Assembly: GCA_016081115.2 (NCBI GenBank)
Contig: CM071930.1
Coordinates: 33,247,641 to 33,311,640, forward strand
Reading direction: 5' to 3'
Origin: Rehmannia glutinosa
Taxonomy: Eukaryota > Streptophyta > Magnoliopsida > Lamiales > Orobanchaceae
DNA length: 64,000 nt
This document shows, in pieces, positions 1 to 9,500 of this stretch (positions within the stretch are counted from its first letter, which is position 1; each line of letters opens with the position of its first letter). Under the pieces are notes generated by a model. It searched no databases. It worked only from the letters and a program-made list of their open reading frames with translations, and was not told the DNA's origin. A program made the position numbers and the translations under genes.

Positions 1-349
1 CAAGTTTGGTCTGGTAAACCTGTGAACTTTTCAAATTTAAAATTTTTGGATGTTCAGCCTTTGTCCACCAAAAGGTTGACAAACTTGATCCAAGATCTTT
101 AAAATGTGTTTTTTTGGGATACCCTGATGGAGTTAAAGGGTACAGATTGTGGTCTAAATCTGAAAATGGTTTTAAAGTGCTGATTAGCAGGGATGTGGTT
201 TTTAATGAAAATGAGTTTCCCTGCCTTGATGTTTCTAAATCGCTTCAAAACCCAAAACCCCACTACTCCTAATAAGGTGGAGCTTTCTAATGTACCTGCT
301 ATTTCTGTGACTGATAATCCTGATATGATTGATCCGAGCATGATCTCCT
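1..349 (+). pseudogene. T1 integrase C-terminal region, frameshifted
   Basis: Translation gives the end of a copia integrase, including the typical FLGYPDG...KGYRLW stretch (about 111-155) followed by RDVVFNE. The frame changes near base 46, in a run of T, and again between about 265 and 350. The start of the integrase, including the catalytic Asp and Glu residues, lies outside the window. In an intact element this would be continuous with the RT segment that follows. The frameshifts mean the copy cannot make a full polyprotein. Confidence 0.75.
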
Positions 350-2149
350 GTGAATGTTGATGATGTGCACAATGATATTGAGAATGATAATGCTGATATG
401 AATGATAATGTGCATAATGATTTTCCTCTTGTTGACACTGAATTGAATCATGAGCATGCTGAAAATGATAACTTGAATGATTATGTGTTAACAAGAGATA
501 GAATAAGAAGGAACATTAGAATCCCTAATAAGTTTGCTGATTTTCACTTAACTTCTTATGTGTTCTCTGTGTTTGAATCAATTGAAAATTCTGAGCCTAA
601 AACCTATCTTGATGCTATGAACTCTGTGAATTCTGTGAAATGGCTGAGTGCTATGCAAGATGAAATGACTTCTTTGTATGTGAATAACACCTGGGAACTT
701 GTCCCAAAACACATTAATTGTTCCATTGTTGATTGTAAATGGTTGTTTAAAATCAAACAAGAAAATGAAAGTGTTAGATACAAAGCTAGATTAGTTGCAA
801 AAGGTTTTACTCAGAAAGAAGGCATTGATTACACTGAGATTTTTGCACCTGTTGTGAAGTTTGTAACTGTGAGAATTATGCTAGCTTTAGTGGCTCAGTT
901 TGACTCGGAACTAAAGCAACTTGATGTTAAAACTGCTTTTCTTCATGGTGATTTGGAAGAACAAATTTTTATGAAACAACCTGAAGGTTTTGAAGATAAA
1001 TCCAAACCTAACCATGTGTGTTTATTGAAAAAGTCCTTGTATGGATTAAAGCAATCACCTAGACGGTGGAATAAAAAATTTGACCAGTGCATGCTTGATT
1101 TGAAATTCTGTAGAAGTCAATTTGATCATTGTTTGTATTTCAAACTTGATGCTAAGTCTCATGTATTCTTGCTGATCTATGTTGATGATATGCTTTTGAC
1201 TGGCCCATGCATTAAGGCTATTGACTATGTTAAAAACTGCTTAAGTGCTAAATTTGACATGAAATTCTTAGGTGATGCTAAGAAAATACTTGGTATGAAT
1301 ATTGATAGGGATAGAAATAACTCTGTGCATTATCTTCACCAATCTTCATATGTTGAGAAAATTTTACAAAAATTCTCTATGAGTAATGCAAAATCTGTGA
1401 ATGTCCCACTTGCTGCTCACTTTGTGTTAAGTAGGGATCAGTCCCCTAAAAGTGATCTTGAAATATCTTCTATGCAAAACATTCCTTATGCTAATGCCAT
1501 TGCATCTGTTATGTATTTAATGGTCAGTACTAGACCAGACATTGCCTATGCTGTTTCTTGCCTTAGTAGATTTATGTCTAATCCTGGTTTGGTGCATTGG
1601 AATACTTTGAAGTGGTTATTGAGATATCTTAGACATTCAACTGGTTATTGCCTTAAATTTTCTAACTGTGAAAATGGTATTATTTTAAAAGGATTTGTGG
1701 ATTCCAACTATGCAAATGATAAAGATAACAGAAAATCAACTACCTTTTATGTTTTCACTCTGTGTGGTTCTTGTATTAGTTGGAAATCCCAGTTACAACA
1801 TATTGTGGCTCTGTCTACCACAGAATCAGAATATGTGGCTGTAACTGAAGCTTTAAAAAAAGCCTTATGGCTAAAAGGACTTGTTTCTGAAATTGGTTTT
1901 CTAAAACAAAAGGTTGTATTTTCTGACTCTCAATCTGGTATTCAGCTTTGTAAAAATCCAGTTTTTCATGACAGAACAAAACATATTGATGTTAGATTTC
2001 ATTTTATAAGGGATATTGTTTCTAAAGGCCTTATCTGTCTTGAAAAAGTGGCATCTGAATACAGCCCTGCTGATATGGGTACTAAGTGTCTACCCTTATC
2101 AAAGTTCAAAACTTGTTTGAAAATTCTAAATTTTAACACTGGTGATTGA
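350..2149 (+). CDS. T1 reverse transcriptase-RNase H (copia pol C-terminus)
   Basis: An uninterrupted 599-codon frame encodes the RVT_2-type reverse transcriptase and Ty1/copia RNase H that would convert element RNA to cDNA in cytoplasmic particles. The first 80 residues are an acidic Asn/Asp-rich linker. RT follows with ARLVAKGF (about residue 147), VKTAFLHGDL, LYGLKQSP and the catalytic YVDD (277-280). RNase H shows the FVDS Asp, the Glu of STTESEY (about 490) and the Asp of SDSQSG, then HDRTKHIDVRFHFI near the end. All expected catalytic carboxylates are present. It is not a true gene start: in the intact element it is part of a longer Gag-Pol, and frameshifts upstream cut it off. It is the best-preserved RT-RNase H reading frame in the window. 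Confidence 0.9.
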   Translation: MNVDDVHNDIENDNADMNDNVHNDFPLVDTELNHEHAENDNLNDYVLTRDRIRRNIRIPNKFADFHLTSYVFSVFESIENSEPKTYLDAMNSVNSVKWLSAMQDEMTSLYVNNTWELVPKHINCSIVDCKWLFKIKQENESVRYKARLVAKGFTQKEGIDYTEIFAPVVKFVTVRIMLALVAQFDSELKQLDVKTAFLHGDLEEQIFMKQPEGFEDKSKPNHVCLLKKSLYGLKQSPRRWNKKFDQCMLDLKFCRSQFDHCLYFKLDAKSHVFLLIYVDDMLLTGPCIKAIDYVKNCLSAKFDMKFLGDAKKILGMNIDRDRNNSVHYLHQSSYVEKILQKFSMSNAKSVNVPLAAHFVLSRDQSPKSDLEISSMQNIPYANAIASVMYLMVSTRPDIAYAVSCLSRFMSNPGLVHWNTLKWLLRYLRHSTGYCLKFSNCENGIILKGFVDSNYANDKDNRKSTTFYVFTLCGSCISWKSQLQHIVALSTTESEYVAVTEALKKALWLKGLVSEIGFLKQKVVFSDSQSGIQLCKNPVFHDRTKHIDVRFHFIRDIVSKGLICLEKVASEYSPADMGTKCLPLSKFKTCLKILNFNTGD

Positions 2150-2420
2150 TTACCCGATTAGTTGCCCTTATGTTGGGTTTAACAGTTACTGTGTGTTTCT
2201 ATTGAATCCAAAACTGTTGAATTAATGTTTGCTGGGTGCTTATATTAAATTCAATGGGGGAACTTGACTTGTTGTGTGCTTGTTGAGATCCTTATGAAGT
2301 TACAGTTAGCTTTAGTGCTTCTGTAACTCAAGTCCTTCTTGGCTTCAGTGCTAGGAAGGCAATCGGCGATGATGATGACTGGTATTTTCCATCGATGTCT
2401 AATTGAATCACACAATGAGC
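2150..2420 (+). other. T1 untranslated region between pol and PPT
   Basis: Between the pol stop codon and the PPT lie about 270 bases with no reading frame of note. Copia elements usually have such a short 3' untranslated stretch. I see no additional gene or repeat in it. Confidence 0.6.
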
Positions 2421-2432
2421 CAAGGTGGAGAT
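2421..2432 (+). promoter_or_regulatory. T1 polypurine tract
   Basis: CAAGGTGGAGAT sits directly before the TG that opens the 3' LTR. A purine-rich run in this place primes plus-strand DNA synthesis. It follows the pol stop by about 280 bases, as usual in copia elements. Confidence 0.8.
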
Positions 2433-3235
2433 TGTTGATATAAGTGGCCCATTGTTAGACCCATTTCTGTGTGTCCAAAATGGCAGCCCAAGACCAAAGC
2501 CACCAGCCCAACTCTATTAACCCATATGTTGACTCGGGTCTTTGAGTCGGATTGCGGGATCCAGATTTATTATCCGCGGACCCTCTAGTTTGATCTGGTC
2601 CGTTGATCTCTGTTGAATCTGAGCCGTTGAATCCTTGCCTATTTAACGGTACTTTGCTCAAACTCTAATTCATTATCTCATTTTCTGTTTCTCTCTCATC
2701 TCTCCAATTCTCTCGATCCTTCTCTGCTTTGTGCTATTCTCTCTCTCTCTAAAACTCCAGTCTCTTGCTGGATTGCTTTGGGGTTTTCTGTGTGTGAGAG
2801 GTGAGATCTTTGTGCTTGTTGTCTTGTTCACCAACTCTGTGTACAAGATCCTTTTTCTGAGTGGATTAGGGTTTTCGGTGGTTCGATTCAGATCTGTGGT
2901 TTCTAGGGTTTCTTGGTGAAAGGCTGTGAGGTTTAGTCTTGTGGCGAGGCTTTTGTGGCTTCATCCTTGGTACTCTGGGTTGTGATTCGTGGTGACAGTT
3001 CTAAAGGGTTTACCAGTCCCTGAGCCGAATCTTTCAATATTCGGATCTTAGGGTTTTATCCCTTTTACAGTTGTTTTTTATTCTTACTTGTAACTTTTGG
3101 TTTCATTCTTTGTATTTTACATTCTGCAATCGAGTCTAGAGTATATTTGTATTAATAGGCTTCTGATTGAGTCTGTAATATTTGGTTATTCAGTACTCTG
3201 TGTATCGATCTATTGAGGCAGATAGATACCCAACA
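2433..3235 (+). repeat. T1 3' LTR
   Basis: An 803-bp LTR opens with TGTTGATA and closes with CCCAACA, giving a short terminal inverted repeat TGTTG/CAACA. Its left edge is fixed by the adjacent PPT and its right edge by the return of unrelated pol sequence (element A) immediately afterwards. A TATTTAAC-like promoter motif lies near 2639, followed by CT-rich leader sequence. Open frames inside it are chance. Its partner LTR is outside the window, so insertion age cannot be read here. Confidence 0.85.
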
Positions 3236-3241
3236 TCTTAA

Positions 3242-4711
3242 GCATCAGCCAACTTTGTGACAAGGGCTACAGTGTAGGATTCAACATGGGAATATGCCAA
3301 ATCAAAGATGCTGAGTCCAATGAGATAGTGCTGCAAGGTACAAGACAAAAGAATATGTATGTGGTAGATTGGTCTAATGCAACACCAAGCACATGTCTGC
3401 TAGCAAGGAGCACAGCCGAATCAAGTTGGTTGTGGTATAAGAAGCTGAGTCATCTGAATTTCAAGACAACCAACAAGCTTGCAAGGAGTCATCTTGTAGA
3501 AGGATTGCCAGACTCAGTGTACAAGAAAGAAAGTATTTGTGATGCATGCCCGATGGGAAAGCAAATCAAATCATCATTCAAGGATAAGCCAAGTCCTCCT
3601 TCAACAAGGATATTGCGTCTGTTGCATATGGATTTATTTGGTCGATTGAGCAGCTAGCATCGGTGGAAAGAAATACACCTTAGTGGTGGTGGATGATTAT
3701 TCAAGATATACATGGACAATTTTCATGTGTAAAAAGAAGGAAACTCTGCAGAAGTTACCTCAGCTGATGAGGAGAGTTCAAAATGAGAAGAGTCAAACCA
3801 TTATAAAGATAAGATCTAACAGGTGAACTGAGTTTGTCAATGGGATTATAACTCAGTATTGTGTTGAAAATGGTATTGCTCATGAGTTGTCGTGACAAGG
3901 ACTACAGTGAGAATGGAGTAGCTGAAAGAAGGAACAAAACTCTCAAGGAAGCTGCAAGGACTATGTTAGTTGAATCTGGATTGCCTAAGAGATTTTGGGC
4001 TGAAGCCATAAATACAACATGATATACTCAAAATAGATGCATGATCAACAGGCAATTGACTAGGATTCCCTATGAGATTTGGACAGGGAGGAAGCCAAAT
4101 GTTGGATATTTCAAGATATTTGGAAGTAAATGCGTCATCCATAATAATGGCAAAGAAAATTTGAAGGCTTTTTATGCTAAAGCTGATGAAGGTATCTTTT
4201 TGGGATACTCAGCTGAGAGTAAAGCCTATAGAGTGCTGAACAAGAGGACTATGGTCACAGAAGAGTTTATCCATCTGATTTTTGAAGAACCTAATGTAAA
4301 TGGAGAAGACATTGATGAGTTAGCTGATAAGCTGAATCAGCCAACTATGCAGAAGAGTCCTTATGTTGAAGCTGAAGTGAGAGCACACAACCCTGATGAT
4401 GATGAGATACCTGAATCTCAAAGACGACTGGAAGGTCTACAGCTGAATGAAGATAAAAGAGCTATTCAAGACAACTTAGTTGTAAGATGGCTGAATCCAG
4501 CAAACTTACTGCAACCTGATGTGAGATGGTTGAGAGACCATCCACCTGAGTTAATTATTGGAGATGTTAGAGATGGCATAAGAACAAGATCCAGAGCACA
4601 GCATGAAGCTATGTTCACTTGTTTTATTTCCCAAATAGAGCATAAAGATGTGTCTCAAGCATTGGATGACGCACATTGGATTCAGGCCATGCAAGAAGAG
4701 CTGAATTAGTT
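3242..4711 (+). pseudogene. Element A GAG-pre-integrase and integrase
   Basis: The stretch resumes exactly where T1 interrupts it, at the LSISQLCDKGYSVGFN segment before the GAG-pre-integrase domain. The zinc-binding part is visible (HLNF...CDAC, about 3450-3560). The integrase core follows with VVVDDYSRYTW (about 3680), whose first Asp of that pair is catalytic, then ENGVAERRNKTLKEA (about 3910) with the catalytic Glu, and the C-terminal FGSKCVIHNN...GYSAESKAYRV part (4100-4230). Frame changes and stops occur near 3650, 3820 and 3900. The in-frame TAG at 4707 replaces a CAG present in element B. This copy is inactive. Confidence 0.85.
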
Positions 4712-5540
4712 GAAAGGAACAAAGTATGGGAATTAGTTCAAGGGCCAACCAACCAAAATGTTATGGGTACTAAGTGGGTTTTCAGAAATAAGATGAATAA
4801 TGAAGGATATGTTGTAAGAAACAAAGCAAGATTGGTAGCCAAAGGGTATTGCCACGAAGAAGTTATAGATTTTGATGAAACCTTTGCTCCTATTGCCAGA
4901 CTGGAAGCAATAAGGATGTTTCTTGCTTATGATGCACATAAGAACTTCACTGTATATCAAATGGATGTGAAGAGTGCATTTCTAAATGGACTGTTACAAG
5001 AAGAAGTCTATGTTGAACAACCTCCAGGTTTTGAGCAGAAAACTATTGGAGATAAAGTCTACAAGCTCAAGAAAACATTATATGGATTGAAACAAGCACC
5101 AAAAGCATGGTATGATACATTATCTCAGTTTCTTATAGAAAATGGATTCACCAAAGGCAAGGATGATAGAACACTCTTCAGGATTTAAGATAGAGAGAGT
5201 ATACTGCTTATTCAAATATATGTGGATGACATCATTTTTGGTTCTACAAACAAAGAGTTGTGTGACAAGATCTCAAACCTCATGCAAGGAAAATTTGTGA
5301 TGAGCATGATGGGAGAGCTGACTTTCTTCTTAGGACTTCAAGTCAAGCAATTGAAGGATGGAACCTTCATAAGCCAAACCAAGTATACGAGAGATTTGAT
5401 GAAGAAATTTGGTATGGAAGAAAAGTCTTCTGTGAAGATTTCTATGAATACATCAGTCAAGATAGACATGGATGCAGATGGCAAAGTTGTTGATTAACCC
5501 AGATATAGAGCTCTCATTGGATCATCACCGTTGCAGTAGG
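4676..5540 (+). pseudogene. Element A reverse transcriptase
   Basis: RVT_2 reverse transcriptase is recognisable through WVFRNKMN, ARLVAKGYC, MDVKSAFLNG and LYGLKQAP, followed by the catalytic YVDD at about 5219-5230. A one-base deletion relative to B near 4710 shifts the frame. TAA at 5186 and TAA at 5495 both stand where B has CAA. The strand-transfer part (FFLGLQVKQ, SQTKYTRDLMKKFGM) is otherwise well kept. Apart from these changes the segment is close to B at the protein level, so A and B come from related master copies. Confidence 0.88.
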
Positions 5541-5973
5541 TGTATGTGCTAGATTTCAATATGTACCAAAGGAGAGCCATATGACTGCAGTTAAGAGAAT
5601 CCTAAGGTATTTTAAGGGATGCCAGGAAGTCAACTTATGGTATCCAAAGGAAGAAGGATTCAAGTTGGTAGGATACTCAGACTCAGACTATGCTGGATGT
5701 AGAGTTGAAAGGAAGAGTACTTCTGGTACATGTCAAATGCTTGGAAATAGGTTGGTTTCACGGTTCAGCAAGAAACAAAACTCAATAGCTACATCCACAG
5801 CTGAAGCAGAGTACATAGCTGCGGGCAGCTGTTGTGCCCAAGTCTCATGGAAAGACATCACTTTGGAATACATCTCAACTGATAAGTAGTTAGCTGACAT
5901 ATTTACAAAGTCATTATGTGAATCAAGATTTGAAGAGTTGAAGAATGAGTTAGGGTTAATTGAGCTATGTTAG
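5541..5973 (+). pseudogene. Element A RNase H, internally deleted
   Basis: The Ty1/copia RNase H begins with MTAVKRILRYFKG and keeps SDSDYAG (first catalytic Asp) and TAEAEYIAA (catalytic Glu). It then jumps from CCAQVSW directly to KDITLEYIST. Element B carries roughly 150 additional bases here, encoding the CDN..AI and HIDV.YHFIRDH segment with the third catalytic Asp. The deletion therefore removes an essential part. A TAG at 5887 replaces a CAA of B. The frame ends at 5971-5973 after GLIELC. Confidence 0.85.
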
Positions 5974-6532
5974 ATTACTCAGAAGACTCAATCAGCAGAG
6001 ATAGAAGATGAGAAAATGAAAAATAAGCAAGTTTCACTTATCATCCAAGTGAAACAGCCCAGTCGGGAAGATAGCTGTATCAAGTTAGCTGACAACTGAG
6101 TGACGATATGTGAAGAGAGAAATAAAGCTAAGTCACTTTGGAAGAAAGCTGAATCATTTATGAGTTAAGTGACAAAAACACAGTCGTTTTAATTGAGCGG
6201 GAATGTTTTTAAGGATGACGTCAACGTAATTATGACTGTTAGTACAAAAGCTGCACAGTAAACCATATGATTGGATATAAATGCTGCTGCATTTAATGTG
6301 GGGAAATTAATGCAGTTTTGGAGGCTGAATCTTGACCGTTGATTTTGATAAAATTTTTCAAATTCCAAAAACCGTCCTTTCATGTCCCATATATATGAAA
6401 ATTCAATTTCTCTCTCCTCTCACAAACTTACTCGTCTTCAGCAAGAAAGCTTTTTTCTTTGTAAATCAAGTTCGAAACCGTAATCTTCTAAGCTCAGTTT
6501 TCCGTGTTTTTAATCAGTTAAAAGTTCTGAAA
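5974..6532 (+). promoter_or_regulatory. Promoter-like spacer before the 3' ORF of element A
   Basis: This spacer separates pol from the extra reading frame. It contains TGACGTCA (6216-6223, a perfect bZIP-type palindrome), TATAAAT (6276-6282) and a CT-rich stretch around 6405-6425 resembling a plant 5' leader. The TATA lies 257 nt before the ATG at 6533. Element B has the same arrangement: ACGTCA at about 57725 and TATAAAT at 57783-57789, 258 nt before its ATG. Conservation of both elements and spacing suggests an internal promoter, but this is inference. Confidence 0.55.
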
Positions 6533-9500
6533 ATGGCTGCAAATCATGATTTTGCGTTGCTATCTAAGAAAATCCACACTGGAGCGTATGTGGATTTCAA
6601 GGGCATGATCAAACAGGGCATTGATGAGGCCCTGGTGAGGAAGATAGCTGAGAAGTTGGAAAAATTCGGTCTGAAGGACTTTCTATCGATGCAGTTCATG
6701 CATACATATCTGGAGAAAGTGGCAATGTTCTATGTGAACACCGAAGTACATGACGATGAAATCCGTTCATCCATCCACAACAAGGCCATCAAAATAACTG
6801 CAAAGGACCTTGCTGAGCATTTCTTACCCTCTGAAGGGATGAAGGACATCACTGAGAAGGATGTCAACAGCTTAGAAGGAAGTTGCAAAGCCAAGTATGC
6901 TGCTAAAGCTGTGTATACAGCTAAGAAGGATTTTCTGAAGGAAGATTATCATAAGCTGATGGACATCGTGTCCAAATGCATCGACATGAAATTTGGGAGT
7001 TTCAATCAGCTGTCTAAAACTAAGCTGATTGTGATGGCTGCCATTATGCAAGACAAGAAGGTGAACTGGGCTGAGTTCGTCTTCAGCCGAGTGTGCCAGA
7101 ATGTGATCAACCGGTCTAATAAGGAGAATGGCACCTTTGGCTGTTCATTGTGTTATGTCTTATCATTGGCCATATGATGGAGGTTAAGGGCATCGCATTG
7201 CGTCATGGAAAGTCGTTCCATGCAAACAAGATGATGTTCAAGACGAACCTCTTTGGTGCGCAGAAGAAGGCCCATGCGAGAAAGGCAGATACAAATGAGG
7301 GGGAATCAGTTGACCCTGCTGAAGACACAGTTGAGACCTCCCCAGCTCTCTCCCCGAAGCCGGTATCCAAGAAGAGAGTTGCGACATCCAAGCCTGCCCC
7401 TGCCCCAGCAGCAAAATCAATGAAGGCACCTGCCCCCACAGCCAAACCCAAAGCACTTGCCCGAGCAGCCGATGCCCCTTCCCCCGCAGCGGAGACTGAG
7501 GAGGAACCCCAAATTTCTTCTCCAGTCGTGAAGAAGAAGCGGATTGCCAAATCTCAGAAGGCAGCTGTTTCTAAGAAAGATTATATTGAAACATAGGTCT
7601 TCACCCTTGAAGAGCCTACAGGAGTGGAACCAGATATTCCATTGGTTGCCACCAAGAGAACACGACTGTTCAGGAAATCTGAACTAGAGAAAACAGCCGA
7701 GTCCGGTACTCAGCCGGAGGAGACCATTTAGACTGCTGATGCTCAAGAGGAGCAGTCTCAGGAAAACGTAAATGAGCCCGAGAAGACTGCTAATGCTGAT
7801 CAGCAGATGACGGAAGACCCAGCTATGCGGGAGATAGCTGCGTAGAAAGAAGGAGATACGACAGCCAAGACCATTGAAGAAAAGGTTGCCTCACCCCCTC
7901 AGATCGATGTCATTGAGTCTGAGGAGGAGCAAGCTCGATTAGCCGTGATTCCAGAGACCGGAGAGAAAGATGATGATGATGAGCTTATAATGTACTCTCT
8001 GGTCTGTCCGGATATTCAGCGCAGACTAAGGGAGTAGATGAAATGGAAGCTTGATTACTCAAGGCATCAATTTGCTCACCCTGAGTTTATTGAAGAAGAG
8101 GAAGAACTTCTCAGCTTACTTGAACATGCAATTGTCTAATTTGCTCTGAATGAAGAATACTGCATGGATACCCTTCGAACCATCAAGGAGGATGAAAAGG
8201 AGAAAGCCAAGAAGCGAGCCAAAGTCTTGGAGAAATCCAAGATGTGTTTGCACACAGGGACTCATGAACATCTTGTGGAGTCTACTGATAGCAGCGATAA
8301 TGAGATGGATTCAACTGCTGCAGTAGAGAAGGCCGTGTTAAAATAGGCCACTAAAGAATCAAGAGCCATACACGAGTTGAATCTTCAAAAAGGTCCAAGA
8401 GAGTCGTCTAAAGTCTCTCCTAGGACTGAGCCATTGGGAGTGGCGCAGGAGATTGCAACTGTTATTACAGTGACCACGTCCCCCATGCACTCTACTGATG
8501 GCTCTCAGGGACATGGCGATGAAGCTGGGAATTTGGGCAACCAAGCGAAGCCTAACTCTGAAGAAGGTGTTTAGACACCTGCCCATACAGCTGATCACTC
8601 AAAGGACACTACAGCCGTGACTCAGGAGCAGAGAAGTATGGAGGCGAATGAGAGAATATCACAGAAAAGTAGAGTGGAATTAATGAAGCTCGGACAATTG
8701 AGTCTGTCTCAGCTGAGATTTCCTCTGCTGTGTAGGCCGATGAAGCTGCTGCTGCAGCTAAGGCAAAGGATGGAGAGGCCCTGAGAGTTGAGACTCTGGG
8801 CCATGAAAGTGCAATCCAAGGAGTTGAGACTCTAAAGGATGCTATCGTCGAAGACCCTAAGACAATTGAGTGTGTCGAAGGGATTGTAGAAGGCCCCACA
8901 GTGGTTGAGACTGCTGGGGGTAATGAAGGCCTAAGGGAGGTTGAGACTTCCCTTGGTAAGGAGCAAGGTCAACAGAACATTCCTCAAATCAAAGGAGCTG
9001 CTACAGAAGAGGAGATAAGCGCTCTTCGTGATTCCCAAGAACACATTGACACATCTTTTCTGGGATCCGAGGATGAAGCCAAGTCCACCCATCCTGAAGA
9101 TTCTTCAATGGATAAGACTGAGGATGTTCTTAAATCTCGGAGTTATGTCAGTGATAAGACAGCTCCCATGAGATTCAATTTTGATGATGAGCCATCTCCT
9201 AAGGCCACATCAAATTCTGATGACGTTGATGAGACAGTTGAGGACCAGTCACTCAATTGGAAAAACATCGAGATCAAGAAGATGAGAAGAAAGCTGTTGG
9301 GGCAAACACATTCAATCGCTCAAGTTGGCTGAGGCTCGGCTGAGCAAACACATTCAACTGCTCAAGTTGAAACAGAGTCGATTCAAGGACAAGGAAAGGC
9401 TACATCAAGCACCCTCGGAGATTCTATTTGTTCGCGATGATATTTTTGAAGATATGTTTTCTTTCAATGTTGAAGCTCTCATGGGAGCCCACAGCTATGA

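Larger units (their letters stand above)
1..3235 (+). mobile_element. Ty1/copia retrotransposon T1 (Tork-like), 3' half
   Basis: This is the 3' half of a copia element whose 5' LTR, gag and protease lie left of the window. Visible in order are the integrase C-terminus, RT, RNase H, an untranslated tail, a PPT and a complete 3' LTR starting TGTTGATA and ending CCCAACA. The PPT form (CAAGGTGGAGATTG) and pol sequence fit the Tork/TNT-like branch, which is an inference from memory of the family. The base after the LTR continues a different copia element in the middle of its pol, so T1 is nested inside element A. The right-hand copy of the expected 5-bp target duplication would be 3236-3240 (TCTTA); the left copy is outside the window. 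Confidence 0.9.

Noticed and set aside
2731..2919. 62-codon frame in the T1 LTR
   Set aside because: It lies fully inside the LTR promoter and leader region, is T/C-rich and hydrophobic by composition, and has no known domain.
7203..7550. 115-codon minus-strand frame opposite the Pro/Ala/Lys-rich part of the 3' ORF
   Set aside because: It is the complement of a GC-rich low-complexity coding stretch; Ala/Gly/Ser-rich composition is expected there by chance.
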